Source: an uncultured Victivallales bacterium
GTDB lineage: Bacteria; Verrucomicrobiota; Lentisphaeria; Victivallales; UBA1829
DNA length: 64,000 nucleotides
NCBI GenBank assembly: GCA_944391115.1
Contig: CALXSJ010000001.1
Location: 253,169-317,168, forward strand
Direction: 5' to 3'
Shown here piece after piece: positions 43,601 to 52,700 of this stretch. Both the position numbers and the translations under genes were made by a program. Under the pieces are notes generated by a model. That model made no database searches and was not told the DNA's origin. It saw only the letters and a program-made list of their open reading frames with translations. Each line of letters starts with the position of its first letter. Position 1 is the stretch's first letter.

Positions 43601-45199
43601 TCAGCAAAGCGGCAGCAACACGGTAAAAACAGAGCCTTTTTCCGAACTCTCGACCGTGACCTTTCCGTGATGCGCCTCCACAATAGCATGGACAAGGGAG
43701 AGGCCGAGACCGTTTCCCGGCAGCGTGCGGCTGGAATCCGCCCGGTAAAAACGCTTGAAGATGTTTTCGAGGTCCTGAGCGGGAATTCCGCATCCGGTAT
43801 CGCTGACGCGGATTTCCGCCATGCCGTTCGTTTTTGCGAGGTCGAGCGTGATGAAGCCGCCTTCAGGAGTGAATTTGATGGCATTGTCCAGCAGATTCGC
43901 CACAATCCGCTGGATTTTGATCTTGTCCGCGGAGATCATGACAGTCTCCTCCGGAAGGTTCAGACTGAAAATCTGGCCTTTCTCCTCCGCGAGCAGCTGG
44001 TAAAGTTCATACGCCTGGCGCAGAAGGCAGTTCAGTTCAAGTCTGGATTCCGAGATGGTTTCGAGATTGGATTCCGTCCTTGTGATTTCCAGCATGGTAT
44101 TGATCATGGTAACCATTTTCGAGCATTCTTCCGCCACGTCGCAGGCCATCTCCCGGTATTGCGCAATTTCCTGGGGACCGCTGACCGTGACTTCGGCCAT
44201 GCCGCGCATTCTTGTCAGCGGCGTGCGCAGATCGTGCGCGATGTCATCCGTGATGTGCTGCAGTTCGGTGATGAGTTTTTCCGTGTTGGCGTTCATGCTG
44301 TTGAACGCCCGGACCAGATTGTCGATTTCGATGCCGTCATGCCTGACCGGGACGCGTTTGCTGAAATCGCCGGACTGAATGATATGCTGCGCCGCGGCGT
44401 TGAGGCGTTCCACGCCGCTGATGAACTTGCGCGCGATCAGCCAGCCGCAGAGAACTCCGAGACAGAGAATGCTTCCGACAGTCGTGAAAAAGATCAGGGA
44501 GTAAAGTTCCAGACGGCGCTGGACATAATAAAGACTGCGCCCGATAATCAGAATATTGCCGTCAAAAAGCCGTTCGGTCATCACGCGGAACTGAGGACTG
44601 GCGGGGATTGTGCGGAAGCGTTCGGAGAGATCCGGTACTGCATTCACAGGATATGCCTGCGGCAGCGGCGACTGTGCAAGCACGCGGCCGTCCGGTGTCA
44701 GCAGCCGGAAGAAAAGGTTGCTGCTGCCTTCCTCCGCCACCATGTCCCGGAACGTTTTGCGCACAAGGGGGAGATGATCCGCGATTTGAATCCGGCGCGT
44801 GAAGACGGTTCCGCCGGATTCCCGGCGCAGCTCATAGAGTTTTTCATCCGCATATCCGATCACCGTGTAATACTGCTGTTTTCTGCCGGTGCGTTCGAAT
44901 GCGAGCAGAACCTGGAGATTCGGCATGCGCCGTTTCATGGCGTCCAGCGCGGAGTCGGGAACATGGTCAAGCGGGACCTCCCGGTCGAACCGTTTGAATT
45001 TGTCATTGGTCAGATAGGTGTAGAGCACTTTCTCGGCATAACCGGTCAGCTTGTGATCCGTCTGGCGGAGCATGCTGCCGCGCAGATAGAGAAAAACCAG
45101 AAGAAAACTGACCGCCGCGGAAAATGCGAAGAGCAGGGCATACCACAAGGCGACACGGAATTTGACGGTCCGAAAGATTCCCCTGTTATTCCAGGACAT
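43601..45199 (-). CDS. Membrane sensor histidine kinase (CusS-like)
   Basis: The 532-residue protein has a first membrane segment (FRVALWYALLFAFSAAVSFL), a periplasmic sensor of about 190 residues, a second membrane segment (about 235-260), a HAMP domain and the kinase core. The phosphoacceptor is His322 in IAHDLRTPLTRM. The ATP-binding part shows NLLDNAIKFTPEGG, VSDTGCGIP and GNGLGLSLVHAI. It senses an unknown outside signal and phosphorylates the response regulator encoded just upstream, whose gene it overlaps by 14 bases. No metal-efflux genes lie nearby, so a copper or silver role, common for this subfamily, is not supported. Confidence 0.92.
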   Translation of the reverse strand: MSWNNRGIFRTVKFRVALWYALLFAFSAAVSFLLVFLYLRGSMLRQTDHKLTGYAEKVLYTYLTNDKFKRFDREVPLDHVPDSALDAMKRRMPNLQVLLAFERTGRKQQYYTVIGYADEKLYELRRESGGTVFTRRIQIADHLPLVRKTFRDMVAEEGSSNLFFRLLTPDGRVLAQSPLPQAYPVNAVPDLSERFRTIPASPQFRVMTERLFDGNILIIGRSLYYVQRRLELYSLIFFTTVGSILCLGVLCGWLIARKFISGVERLNAAAQHIIQSGDFSKRVPVRHDGIEIDNLVRAFNSMNANTEKLITELQHITDDIAHDLRTPLTRMRGMAEVTVSGPQEIAQYREMACDVAEECSKMVTMINTMLEITRTESNLETISESRLELNCLLRQAYELYQLLAEEKGQIFSLNLPEETVMISADKIKIQRIVANLLDNAIKFTPEGGFITLDLAKTNGMAEIRVSDTGCGIPAQDLENIFKRFYRADSSRTLPGNGLGLSLVHAIVEAHHGKVTVESSEKGSVFTVLLPLC

Positions 45200-45854
45200 A
45201 TCCGAATCCCCGCACCGTATGAATCAGTTTCCGCTCGAACGGCTTGTCGATTTTGTCGCGCAGGCGGCATACCCGAGCCTCCACGACATTCGTCTGCGGA
45301 TCGAAATTGTACTCCCAGACATGTTCCATAATCATGGTCTTGGAGACGACGCGTCCCGTATTGCGGACCAGATACTCCAGAAGCTGGAACTCCAGCGGCT
45401 GGATGTCGATCCGGACATTTCCGCGCGTGACCTTGTGGCTCAGAAGGTCGATCGTCAGGTCGGCCACCGTCAGTGTCGTCGGATCCGAGGCCGTATTCGC
45501 CCGGCGGAGAAGGGCCTGAATCCGGGCAAGCAGTTCCGAGAAGGAAAAGGGTTTCGCCAGATAGTCGTCGCTTCCGAGCTGGAGTCCGCGGATCTTGTCC
45601 TCGACGGCGTTTTTCGCGCTGAGAATGATGATCGGAGTTGTAATTTTCGCCGCGCGGATTTTCTCGATCACCGTGAAGCCGTCCATGACCGGCAGCATGA
45701 TGTCGATGACCGCCAGATCGAACTCTTCCGTCTTTGCCTTGAACAGTCCGGTTTTTCCGTCTTCCGCGTGAACCGTGGTGAATCCCGCCTGCTTCAGTCC
45801 CTTGAGGATGAAAGCCGCGGTGCGCGCGTCGTCTTCGATCAGAAGAATTTTCAT
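45186..45854 (-). CDS. OmpR/PhoB-family response regulator
   Basis: The 222-residue protein has a receiver domain with acidic pocket LLIEDDART, phosphoacceptor Asp51 in AVIDIMLPVMDG, and Lys in YLAKPFSFSELL. The winged-helix output domain (about 125-220) shows LEFQLLEYLVRNTGRVVSK and VCRLRDKIDKPF followed by LIHTVRGFGYVLE. It binds DNA as a dimer when phosphorylated by the kinase encoded next. The pair stands alone, 190 bases from the DegT gene, so its targets are elsewhere. Bases 45855-46043 hold nothing I can identify. Confidence 0.95.
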   Translation of the reverse strand: MKILLIEDDARTAAFILKGLKQAGFTTVHAEDGKTGLFKAKTEEFDLAVIDIMLPVMDGFTVIEKIRAAKITTPIIILSAKNAVEDKIRGLQLGSDDYLAKPFSFSELLARIQALLRRANTASDPTTLTVADLTIDLLSHKVTRGNVRIDIQPLEFQLLEYLVRNTGRVVSKTMIMEHVWEYNFDPQTNVVEARVCRLRDKIDKPFERKLIHTVRGFGYVLE

Positions 45855-46043
45855 AAGCTGCCGCCGTCCTAATTTTCAGTTGTCCGGGAAATATAGTTCC
45901 GGAACCGGGAAAGTGCAAATGCAATTATCCGGGAATATGCCGGAGCACATTCCCGAGCCGGGAAAGAGTCTGTGCGGATGAGCGGTGTTCCCGCTGGCGG
46001 AACGGCCGTCCGCTGGGATCCGCCGCTGTCCGCCCGGGGCCTC

Positions 46044-47369
46044 TTATTTTCCCGCTTTCATTTCTCTTACGGCTTCCACTACCGCCGCCGCCTGATATTC
46101 CAGCTGCTGCCGGGTCAGCGGGTAGAGCGGGAGATGCGTGTAGGAGTGATAGAACATGCGTTCCGTGTTCGGGCATGTTTCCGCGATCGCGTTTTCATCG
46201 TATCCCAGTTCCTTCATGATCCGGAACCGGTACATCGGGCCGAAGTGCGTAATGTTCGTCAGGCCTTTTTCCGCGAGTTTTTTCGACAGCATCTGAATGT
46301 CGCCGCCGACTTTTTCCGGATCAATCCGGAGCAGATACAGGTGATGGGTTCCGTAGGTGTCCGGCGTATCCGGTTTTTCCACCAGAATTCCGTCCTCCTC
46401 CGCGAGAACCTTGTTCATGTATTCCGCCGCTTCGCGCCGGCGGGCGATAATTGCGTCGAGGCGGCGCATCTGAAGGAGCAGGCCGAGCGCCTGCACCTCG
46501 GTGGAGGAGTGGTTGCCCGCGATCTGAATGCCGCCGAAGCGGTCGGTCAGCGGCGAGATGTCATAGAGCCAGTCTTTGATTTTCCGCGTGAAATCCAGTC
46601 CGAGGAAGCGGGCGCCCGCCAGCTGTTTCCCGGCAAACTCCTCACTGGTCAGCAGAAGTCCGCCTTCCCCGAGGGAATTGATGTTTTTCACCTCGTGCAG
46701 GGAGAATCCGCCGAAATGGCCGATTGCCCCCAGCTTGCGTCCCTTGTAGGCTCCGCCCATGCCGTGCGCGGCGTCCTCCATGACAAAAAGCCCGTGTTTT
46801 TCCGCAAGGCGCATGACCGGATCCATATCGACCGGGAAACCGCCGAGATGGACGGGAACGATCATCTTTGTTTTCGGCGTGATTTTCCGCTCGACATCCG
46901 CCGGATCCAGGTTGATGGTTTCCGGATCGACGTCGGCGAACACGATTTTCGCTCCGATGCTCAGCGGATACGCCATTGTCGCAATGAAAGTGACGGCGGG
47001 CATGATGACCTCGTCGCCCGCCTTGAGACCTGCGAGCTTGTAGGCGATTTCCATGCCGGCGGTCCAGTTCGTCAGAAAACAGGCGTATTTCGAGCCGAAA
47101 TAGCGGATTGCCGCGCCTTCCGCTTCAGCGACCTGCTTTCCGAGCGTCAATTTGGTCGCCCTTCCGCTGACGGCGGCCAGATGATTCAGAGCCGAGGCTG
47201 TTTCTTTCAGGGCGGTTTCATAGTCCGCCTCTCCGGAATCCGGCAGGAGAAACTTGACCAGTTCCAGGGCGTCGTTTCCATTGAAAAATTCTCCGACCGC
47301 ATGCCACGGCACTTTGCTTTCTCCCACGGAATACCGGAAATCTCCGCCTTTTACCTCTTTCTCTTCCAT
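46044..47369 (-). CDS. DegT/DnrJ/EryC1/StrS-family PLP aminotransferase
   Basis: The 441-residue protein is a PLP-dependent type I-fold enzyme: FLTNWTAGMEIAYKLAGL, GDEVIMPAVTFIATMAYPL, VMEDAAHGMGGAYKGRKLGA and the active-site Lys in FSLHEVKNINSLGEGG. Its usual job is to aminate a keto sugar for cell-surface polysaccharide or antibiotic sugar. It has an extra N-terminal section of about 75 residues (FFNGNDALELVKFLL) that is not in classic members. No nucleotide sugar genes lie next to it, so the product cannot be named. It stands alone. Confidence 0.88.
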   Translation of the reverse strand: MEEKEVKGGDFRYSVGESKVPWHAVGEFFNGNDALELVKFLLPDSGEADYETALKETASALNHLAAVSGRATKLTLGKQVAEAEGAAIRYFGSKYACFLTNWTAGMEIAYKLAGLKAGDEVIMPAVTFIATMAYPLSIGAKIVFADVDPETINLDPADVERKITPKTKMIVPVHLGGFPVDMDPVMRLAEKHGLFVMEDAAHGMGGAYKGRKLGAIGHFGGFSLHEVKNINSLGEGGLLLTSEEFAGKQLAGARFLGLDFTRKIKDWLYDISPLTDRFGGIQIAGNHSSTEVQALGLLLQMRRLDAIIARRREAAEYMNKVLAEEDGILVEKPDTPDTYGTHHLYLLRIDPEKVGGDIQMLSKKLAEKGLTNITHFGPMYRFRIMKELGYDENAIAETCPNTERMFYHSYTHLPLYPLTRQQLEYQAAAVVEAVREMKAGK

Positions 47370-47537
47370 TTTTCCTTCGTCCTCTCATTGAGTTGCATGT
47401 GAATTCCCGGACATATTATACTTCATCTGCCGGCAAAAGCAAGCATTGCGGAATTTTTTGTCCCGGAAGAGTTTTTTTCTTCTGTGCCGGGATCCGTGCT
47501 GCAGCGCGGGATTGCGGGAATATCCGCTGAATTGAGT

Positions 47538-47565
47538 TTGCAAAGAGGCGTTTTGCCGTTATATT
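47538..47565 (+). promoter_or_regulatory. Promoter of the TPP riboswitch and thi4
   Basis: TTGCAA (47538-47543) and TATATT (47560-47565) are 16 bases apart. Transcription would start near 47572, just before the riboswitch. Confidence 0.55.
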
Positions 47566-47580
47566 AATTCAGAATGAAAA

Positions 47581-47668
47581 ATCGTCGGGGTGTTCCGGTC
47601 ATGCGGACCGGGGCTGAGATCAGACCCGAAGAACCTGATCCGGATCATGCCGGCGTAGGAATCACGAT
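47581..47668 (+). ncRNA. TPP (THI-box) riboswitch
   Basis: The aptamer has P1 ATCGT (47581-47585) pairing with ACGAT (47664-47668), the conserved GGGGTG and GCTGAGA of the pyrimidine-sensing arm, and GAACCTGATCCGGAT with GCCGGCGTAGGAA of the pyrophosphate arm. It binds thiamine pyrophosphate and lowers expression of thi4. Downstream, CACCGG/CCGGTG (47676-47692) can form a hairpin with a T-rich loop; with no T tract after it, control may be at translation. Confidence 0.93.
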
Positions 47669-47750
47669 GGAACCGCACCGGTTTTTCCGGTGGAATGCCT
47701 TGCCTGAATTCCCGCCGACAGAAAGCCGGACCGAACGAAAGGAAGTTGAA

Positions 47751-48533
47751 ATGTTGATCGAAAATGTGATCTCATCCGCCATCATCCGGAGCTTTTCGGA
47801 AAAACTGCTGGATCATCTGACGCTCGACGTCGCCATTGTCGGCGGAGGGCCTTCCGCTCTTGTCGCCGCGCGTTATCTGAGCGAAGCCGGACTGAAAGTT
47901 GCAATTTTCGAGCGCAAGCTCGCGCCGGGCGGCGGCACATGGGGAGGCGGAATGCTCTTCAACGAGGTTGTCGTTCAGGAGGACGCCATTTATCTGCTTG
48001 ACGCCTTCGGCATCACCCACCGGCCGATTCCGGACGCTCCCGGATATTACACGCTGGATTCCGTGGAAATGGCAAGCGGCCTGATTTTCGGCGCGCTGAA
48101 GGCCGGAGCCAGGCTGTTCAACTCCGTCAGCGTCGAGGATATCGTGTTCAAGGAGGGAAAAGTCAACGGACTTGTCATCAACTGGACGCCGGTTGAGCGG
48201 CTCGGCATGCACGTGGATCCGCTGACCGTGATTGCCGATGCCGTGCTGGACGGAACCGGACATCCGAGCGAGATCATTCACCTTGCCGCGGAAAAAGCCC
48301 AGATCAAGCTCGCGACTCCGACCGGCGGCATCCTCGGCGAAAAACCGATGTGGGTGGACAACGGCGAAGCGCAGACCGTCGAGAACACGCAGGAGTATTT
48401 CCCCGGACTTTTTGCCTGCGGCATGAGCGCGAACAATGTCGCAGGCGGTTACCGCATGGGACCGATTTTCGGCGGCATGCTGCTCTCCGGGCACAAGGTC
48501 GCGCGCCTCATCATCGAAAAACTCAAAAAATAA
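47751..48533 (+). CDS. thi4: Thiamine thiazole synthase of the sulfide-using type (Thi4)
   Basis: The 260-residue protein has a Rossmann FAD/NAD site ([19 protein letters not shown]), [17 protein letters not shown], and [17 protein letters not shown], with [16 protein letters not shown] at the end. It makes the thiazole part of thiamine from NAD and glycine. Yeast and plant enzymes give up the sulfur of a Cys, which sits a few residues past the GH of this segment. Here that stretch has no Cys, so this looks like the archaeal/anaerobic form that uses free sulfide and an iron centre. The start at 47751 follows GAAAGGAAG and lies after the riboswitch; a longer frame would overlap it. Confidence 0.9.
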   Translation: MLIENVISSAIIRSFSEKLLDHLTLDVAIVGGGPSALVAARYLSEAGLKVAIFERKLAPGGGTWGGGMLFNEVVVQEDAIYLLDAFGITHRPIPDAPGYYTLDSVEMASGLIFGALKAGARLFNSVSVEDIVFKEGKVNGLVINWTPVERLGMHVDPLTVIADAVLDGTGHPSEIIHLAAEKAQIKLATPTGGILGEKPMWVDNGEAQTVENTQEYFPGLFACGMSANNVAGGYRMGPIFGGMLLSGHKVARLIIEKLKK

Positions 48534-48611
48534 CAACGGGGACGGAAGGACTCTGCCGCGCGTCCGTCCGGATCTGCGCGGCAGGGCCGCCGGAAGGAGG
48601 AAATCCGCAAG

Positions 48612-49442
48612 ATGGATCATCCCCGGGTCAATCTTCATACGCACACCCGGCGCTGCAAACATGCCGCGGGAACTGTTGCGGATTACTGTGCCGAGGCGGA
48701 AAAGGCGGGAATTGAGATCCTCGGTTTTTCCGACCATTCCCCGTTTCCCGACGGGGAATATGCCGCTTCCCGGATGGATTTCAGCGAGTTGCCCGATTAC
48801 CGGCGCGAAATCGAAGAGGCGCGGCGGAACTTTCCGCGCCTGACCATTCTGGCCGGGCTTGAAATCGATTACCGTCCGGCGCTCGGCCCGTCCTTCTACC
48901 AGGAGGAGTTTCTGGGAAAACTCGAACTGGATTATCTGATCGCCGGCGTTCATTTCCTGCCTGCGGAACAAGGAATTCCCGCCCGTTCCCTGGGATTTGA
49001 AAAACCGTTTTCCGTCGGAACCGTGCGGAAGTTCGTGAAAGAGACGCTCCGGGTGATGGAGACGGGGCTTGCCGCTTATATTGCGCATCCTGACATCACG
49101 GCGATCCGCTGCGAACGGTGGACTCCGGACTTGAAGGCGGCATACGAAGACATTCTGGAAGCTTCGCTTGCTCTTGACATTCCGCTTGAAATCAACGCCT
49201 ACGGTCTGCGCAAGCCCCAGGTGGAGACGGAGGAAGGATTCCGCCCTCCCTATCCGTGGATGCCTTTCTGGGAGCTTGCCGCGGAATACGGCGTGAAGAC
49301 GGTGGCCGGTTCCGACGCCCACCGCCCGGAAGATGTCTGGGGCAATATCGGCGAGGCTTTCTCCATTGCGGAACACTTCCATCTTGCGAATTGCAATGCC
49401 GAAACGGCGCGGAAAATTCTTCTGCGGCGGAACCATGTGTGA
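48612..49442 (+). CDS. PHP-domain phosphatase, histidinol-phosphatase-like
   Basis: The 276-residue protein has the PHP metal motifs: NLHTHTRRCKHA, FSDHSPFPDG, LEIDYRPALG, IAGVHFLP, AHPDIT and SDAHRPEDV. The closest layout is that of the HisK-type histidinol-phosphatases, but many such proteins act on other phosphates. It is 78 bases behind thi4 and likely in the same transcript. In that case it may use a thiamine-related phosphate, which is inference only. GGAAGGAGG precedes the start. Confidence 0.83.
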   Translation: MDHPRVNLHTHTRRCKHAAGTVADYCAEAEKAGIEILGFSDHSPFPDGEYAASRMDFSELPDYRREIEEARRNFPRLTILAGLEIDYRPALGPSFYQEEFLGKLELDYLIAGVHFLPAEQGIPARSLGFEKPFSVGTVRKFVKETLRVMETGLAAYIAHPDITAIRCERWTPDLKAAYEDILEASLALDIPLEINAYGLRKPQVETEEGFRPPYPWMPFWELAAEYGVKTVAGSDAHRPEDVWGNIGEAFSIAEHFHLANCNAETARKILLRRNHV

Positions 49443-49720
49443 GGCGCGCCCGTTTTTTCTGTCTCCCTCGAAAAGACTCCTGTTTGTTTGCAATCGCTTT
49501 CCCGCCGTGCTATTTTACCGCATTGATGCAAGACCGGCTGCCGCCGGATATTTCGAAACGCCGCCCGGGACTTCCGCGCATCCTGTTCCGGAGTGCGGCG
49601 GCGATTGCAGACAAACCGCCGGAAACTTCCGTTTGCCTTCAGGCGGATGAGGCAGGCCGGAGTGCGGTCCGAAGGAGAAGGGCCCGGAACCTGCCGGCGA
49701 AACAAAGGGGGAGAGAGATC
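49443..49720. other. Region upstream of the helicase/nuclease gene
   Basis: I see no separate gene here. The large reading frame of the next gene runs upstream through this stretch and has an ATG at 49526, but the encoded residues are Arg- and Pro-rich and look unlike protein. Confidence 0.4.
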
Positions 49721-52700
49721 ATGGATGCATCCATAACCGGCGGAACTGCGCCGATGCCTGCGGGAGCCGGGCGGACGGAAGGCTGTCCGCCCGCCGGAAA
49801 GGAGGGAGCGGAATGCAAAGCGGCAGTCTCCGCGCAGCTCTCTTTTGTTCCCTGCTTCAATCTTGCGCTTCAGCAGAATGCGTTCCCTGTTATTCATGAG
49901 CTGAAGCTGAAAAACTGTTCCTCCAGGAGACTGGAAAATGTTGAATGCCTGTTTTCCGCCACTCCTGCGTTTTTTGCACCGAAAACCGTGACGGCGGAAG
50001 GTCTGGAGCCGGGTGAGGAACGCCCGCTGCACGACCTGGGGATCGAGCTTGATTACGCGATGCTTTCCTCGCTTTCCGAAGCTGCGAGGGGCAAAATGCA
50101 TCTGGAAGTCCGCAGCGGAGAGGAACTTCTTTTTTCAGGGGAATATGATGTGGAGGCGTTTGCTCCGGATCAGTGGCTCGGGCTCGGTGTCATGCCCGAA
50201 CTTCTCGCCTCATTTGTTACGCCGAATCTTGATTCGGTCAATCTTCTTATGGGCGTTGTCGCCGATGAACTGGAGAAAGCCACCGGCAGTTCCGCCATTC
50301 AGGGATATCAGGCGGACCGGAAGAGGGTTTATGAAATATGCAGCGCAATTTACCGTGCCGTTCTCTCCTGGGGAATTCGCTATTCCAATCCGCCGTCCTC
50401 GTTCGGCACGCCCGGGCAGCGCATCCGTTTTGCGGACACGGTCTATCGGCAGCGTCTGGGAACCTGTCTGGACACCACCGTCCTGTTCGCCTCCGTCATG
50501 GAGCAATGCGGACTGCATCCGGTCATTCTGCTGCAGAACGGGCACGCCTACATCGGCTGTCATCTGGTGGAACGCTATTTTTCAGATGTTCCCATGGACG
50601 ATCTGCAGACCATTCGCAAACTGGCGGATCTGGACGAATTTCTTGTGGTGGAAACCACCATGGCGACGCAGAACAGAACCTTTTCCGTCGCCGAGGCCGC
50701 CGCGCGTGCGGAACACCTGAATATCGACGGCGATTTCCAGTGCGCGATCGACATTGTCCGCGCCCGTTACAGCGGAATCCGCCCCTTGCCGCTCAAATAC
50801 GGCGCAACTGGAATTGAATTCCGTCCGCCGGAACGCAGGGCGGAGGACCCGGGGGAGGAGTGCGGGCGGCACCTCGAAACGGAGATCGATCTTTCCAGAC
50901 TTGAGAATCACGAAGAGCGTTCCGGGCGTGTGGCGCGCTGGTCGCAGAAACTGCTGGATCTTTCCCTGCGCAACCGCCTGCTGAATGTCCGCGACACGAA
51001 ACAGGTGATTCCGGTCGTCTGCTCGGACATCACGCTCCTGGAGGATAAAATCGCCGCGGACGAGATGCTTTCTCTGCATCCGCTGGACCGGCTTCTCAGC
51101 GAAAAAGATCAGCATGATCTTGCGATGCTCCGGAACAGTGAAGTGAAGAACGAGATCAAGGCGCTGCTGGACCGGGAGCTGGAACAGCGGCGGCTCTGGA
51201 CCCCGCTTGCTCCGCAGGAGGCTCTCCGCCGTCTGACCGGACTCTACCGCCAGAGCCGGACCGATCTGGAGGAAGGCGGTGTCAATACGCTCTTTCTTGC
51301 CGTCGGTTTTCTGGAGTGGAAAGTTTCCGAACGCGAGGAGAAATCCTGTCTTGCGCCGATTCTTCTGATTCCGGTCCGGCTGCAGCGCAGATCCATGGAA
51401 GAGGGCATCCGCATCTCCAGAATCGACGAAGACACCGTCATCAACGAAACGCTGCTGGAACTTCTCCGCAGCCAGTTCCAGCTTGCAATTCCGGGGCTTG
51501 CTCCGCTGCCGACCGATGAATCCGGCGTGGATGTGAAGCTTGTCATGCGGATTTTCCGGCAGGCGATCAGGGACAGGAAGGGCTGGGAGGTGCGCGAAGA
51601 AGCGAGAATCGGGCATTTTTCCTTTGCCAAGTTCATCATGTGGAACGATCTGACAACCCGTGTCGAGGCCCTGAAGCGGAATCCGCTGGTCGGGCACCTG
51701 ATCGAAGGCGGGGGCGTTTATGACGACGGAATCGAGGTGTTTCCCGCGGAGGAGATTGGAAAACACCTGAATCTGAAGGAACTCTGCTGCCCGATGAGCG
51801 CGGATTCCTCCCAGCTTGCCGCGGTCCTGTATTCGCAGACCGGCAAGAGTTTTGTTCTGCATGGCCCTCCGGGAACAGGAAAGTCGCAGACCATCACCAA
51901 TATCATCGCGCATAATCTGGCGCTTGGAAGGCGTGTGCTGTTTGTTTCGGAGAAGAAAGCCGCGCTGGATGTCGTGCACCGCCGCCTGAGCGCAGTCGGA
52001 CTGCGTCCCTTCTGTCTGGAGCTGCATTCCAGCAAGGCGGGGAAAACGGAAGTGCTCGCCCAGTTTTCCGAGGCGCTGCGCGTCCCGGATTCCCCTGCAT
52101 CCGGAGAATGGGATTCGACCGTGGAAACGCTGGACCGTCTCCGCGGAGAGCTCAATGAATATGTCGCGGAACTGCATCGCGTTTTTCCGAACGGCCTGTC
52201 CGCCTATACTTGTTTTGCCCGTCTTTTCCGGAAGAAAAACATACTGCCGGAAGGATCGCTGAACGTCGATTGTCTGAATCAGAGCCGCGCGGATTTCGAG
52301 ACGCTTGAGCGTCTTGCCGCCGATCTGGAAAATGCCTGGGATGTCACATCTCCCGAAGCGGTTGCCGCCATGCGGGTTCTTGCGCCGGCGGACTGGGGCC
52401 CTGTCTATGAAAAGGAGATGCTTGCGGCGGCGGAAGCGTTCCGGAATGCCGCGGAGCGCCTGGATGAGGCGTTCACGGATCAGGCCCGTCAGCTTGAGCT
52501 TCCCGACAGACGTGATCTGGAGACCATCTACCGGACGGCGTCTCTTGCCGAACATCTGAAAAACTGCGGCAGCATCCCTCCCGGACTTCTCTCGGAGGAG
52601 GAGTTTGAAAGCCATGCCGCGTTCCTGAAACGGTATGGCGGAAATGCGCTGTGGGAGAAGATGCTCCGGGAGAAACTCCGGAATTACCGTCTGGAACTTC

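Noticed and set aside
43589-45331. 580-codon plus-strand frame
   Set aside because: Antisense to the histidine kinase gene.
43601-45854. Copper/silver-sensing CusRS system
   Set aside because: The pair looks CusRS-like in length and domains, but no metal-efflux gene lies nearby and no metal-binding motif was seen in the sensor part.
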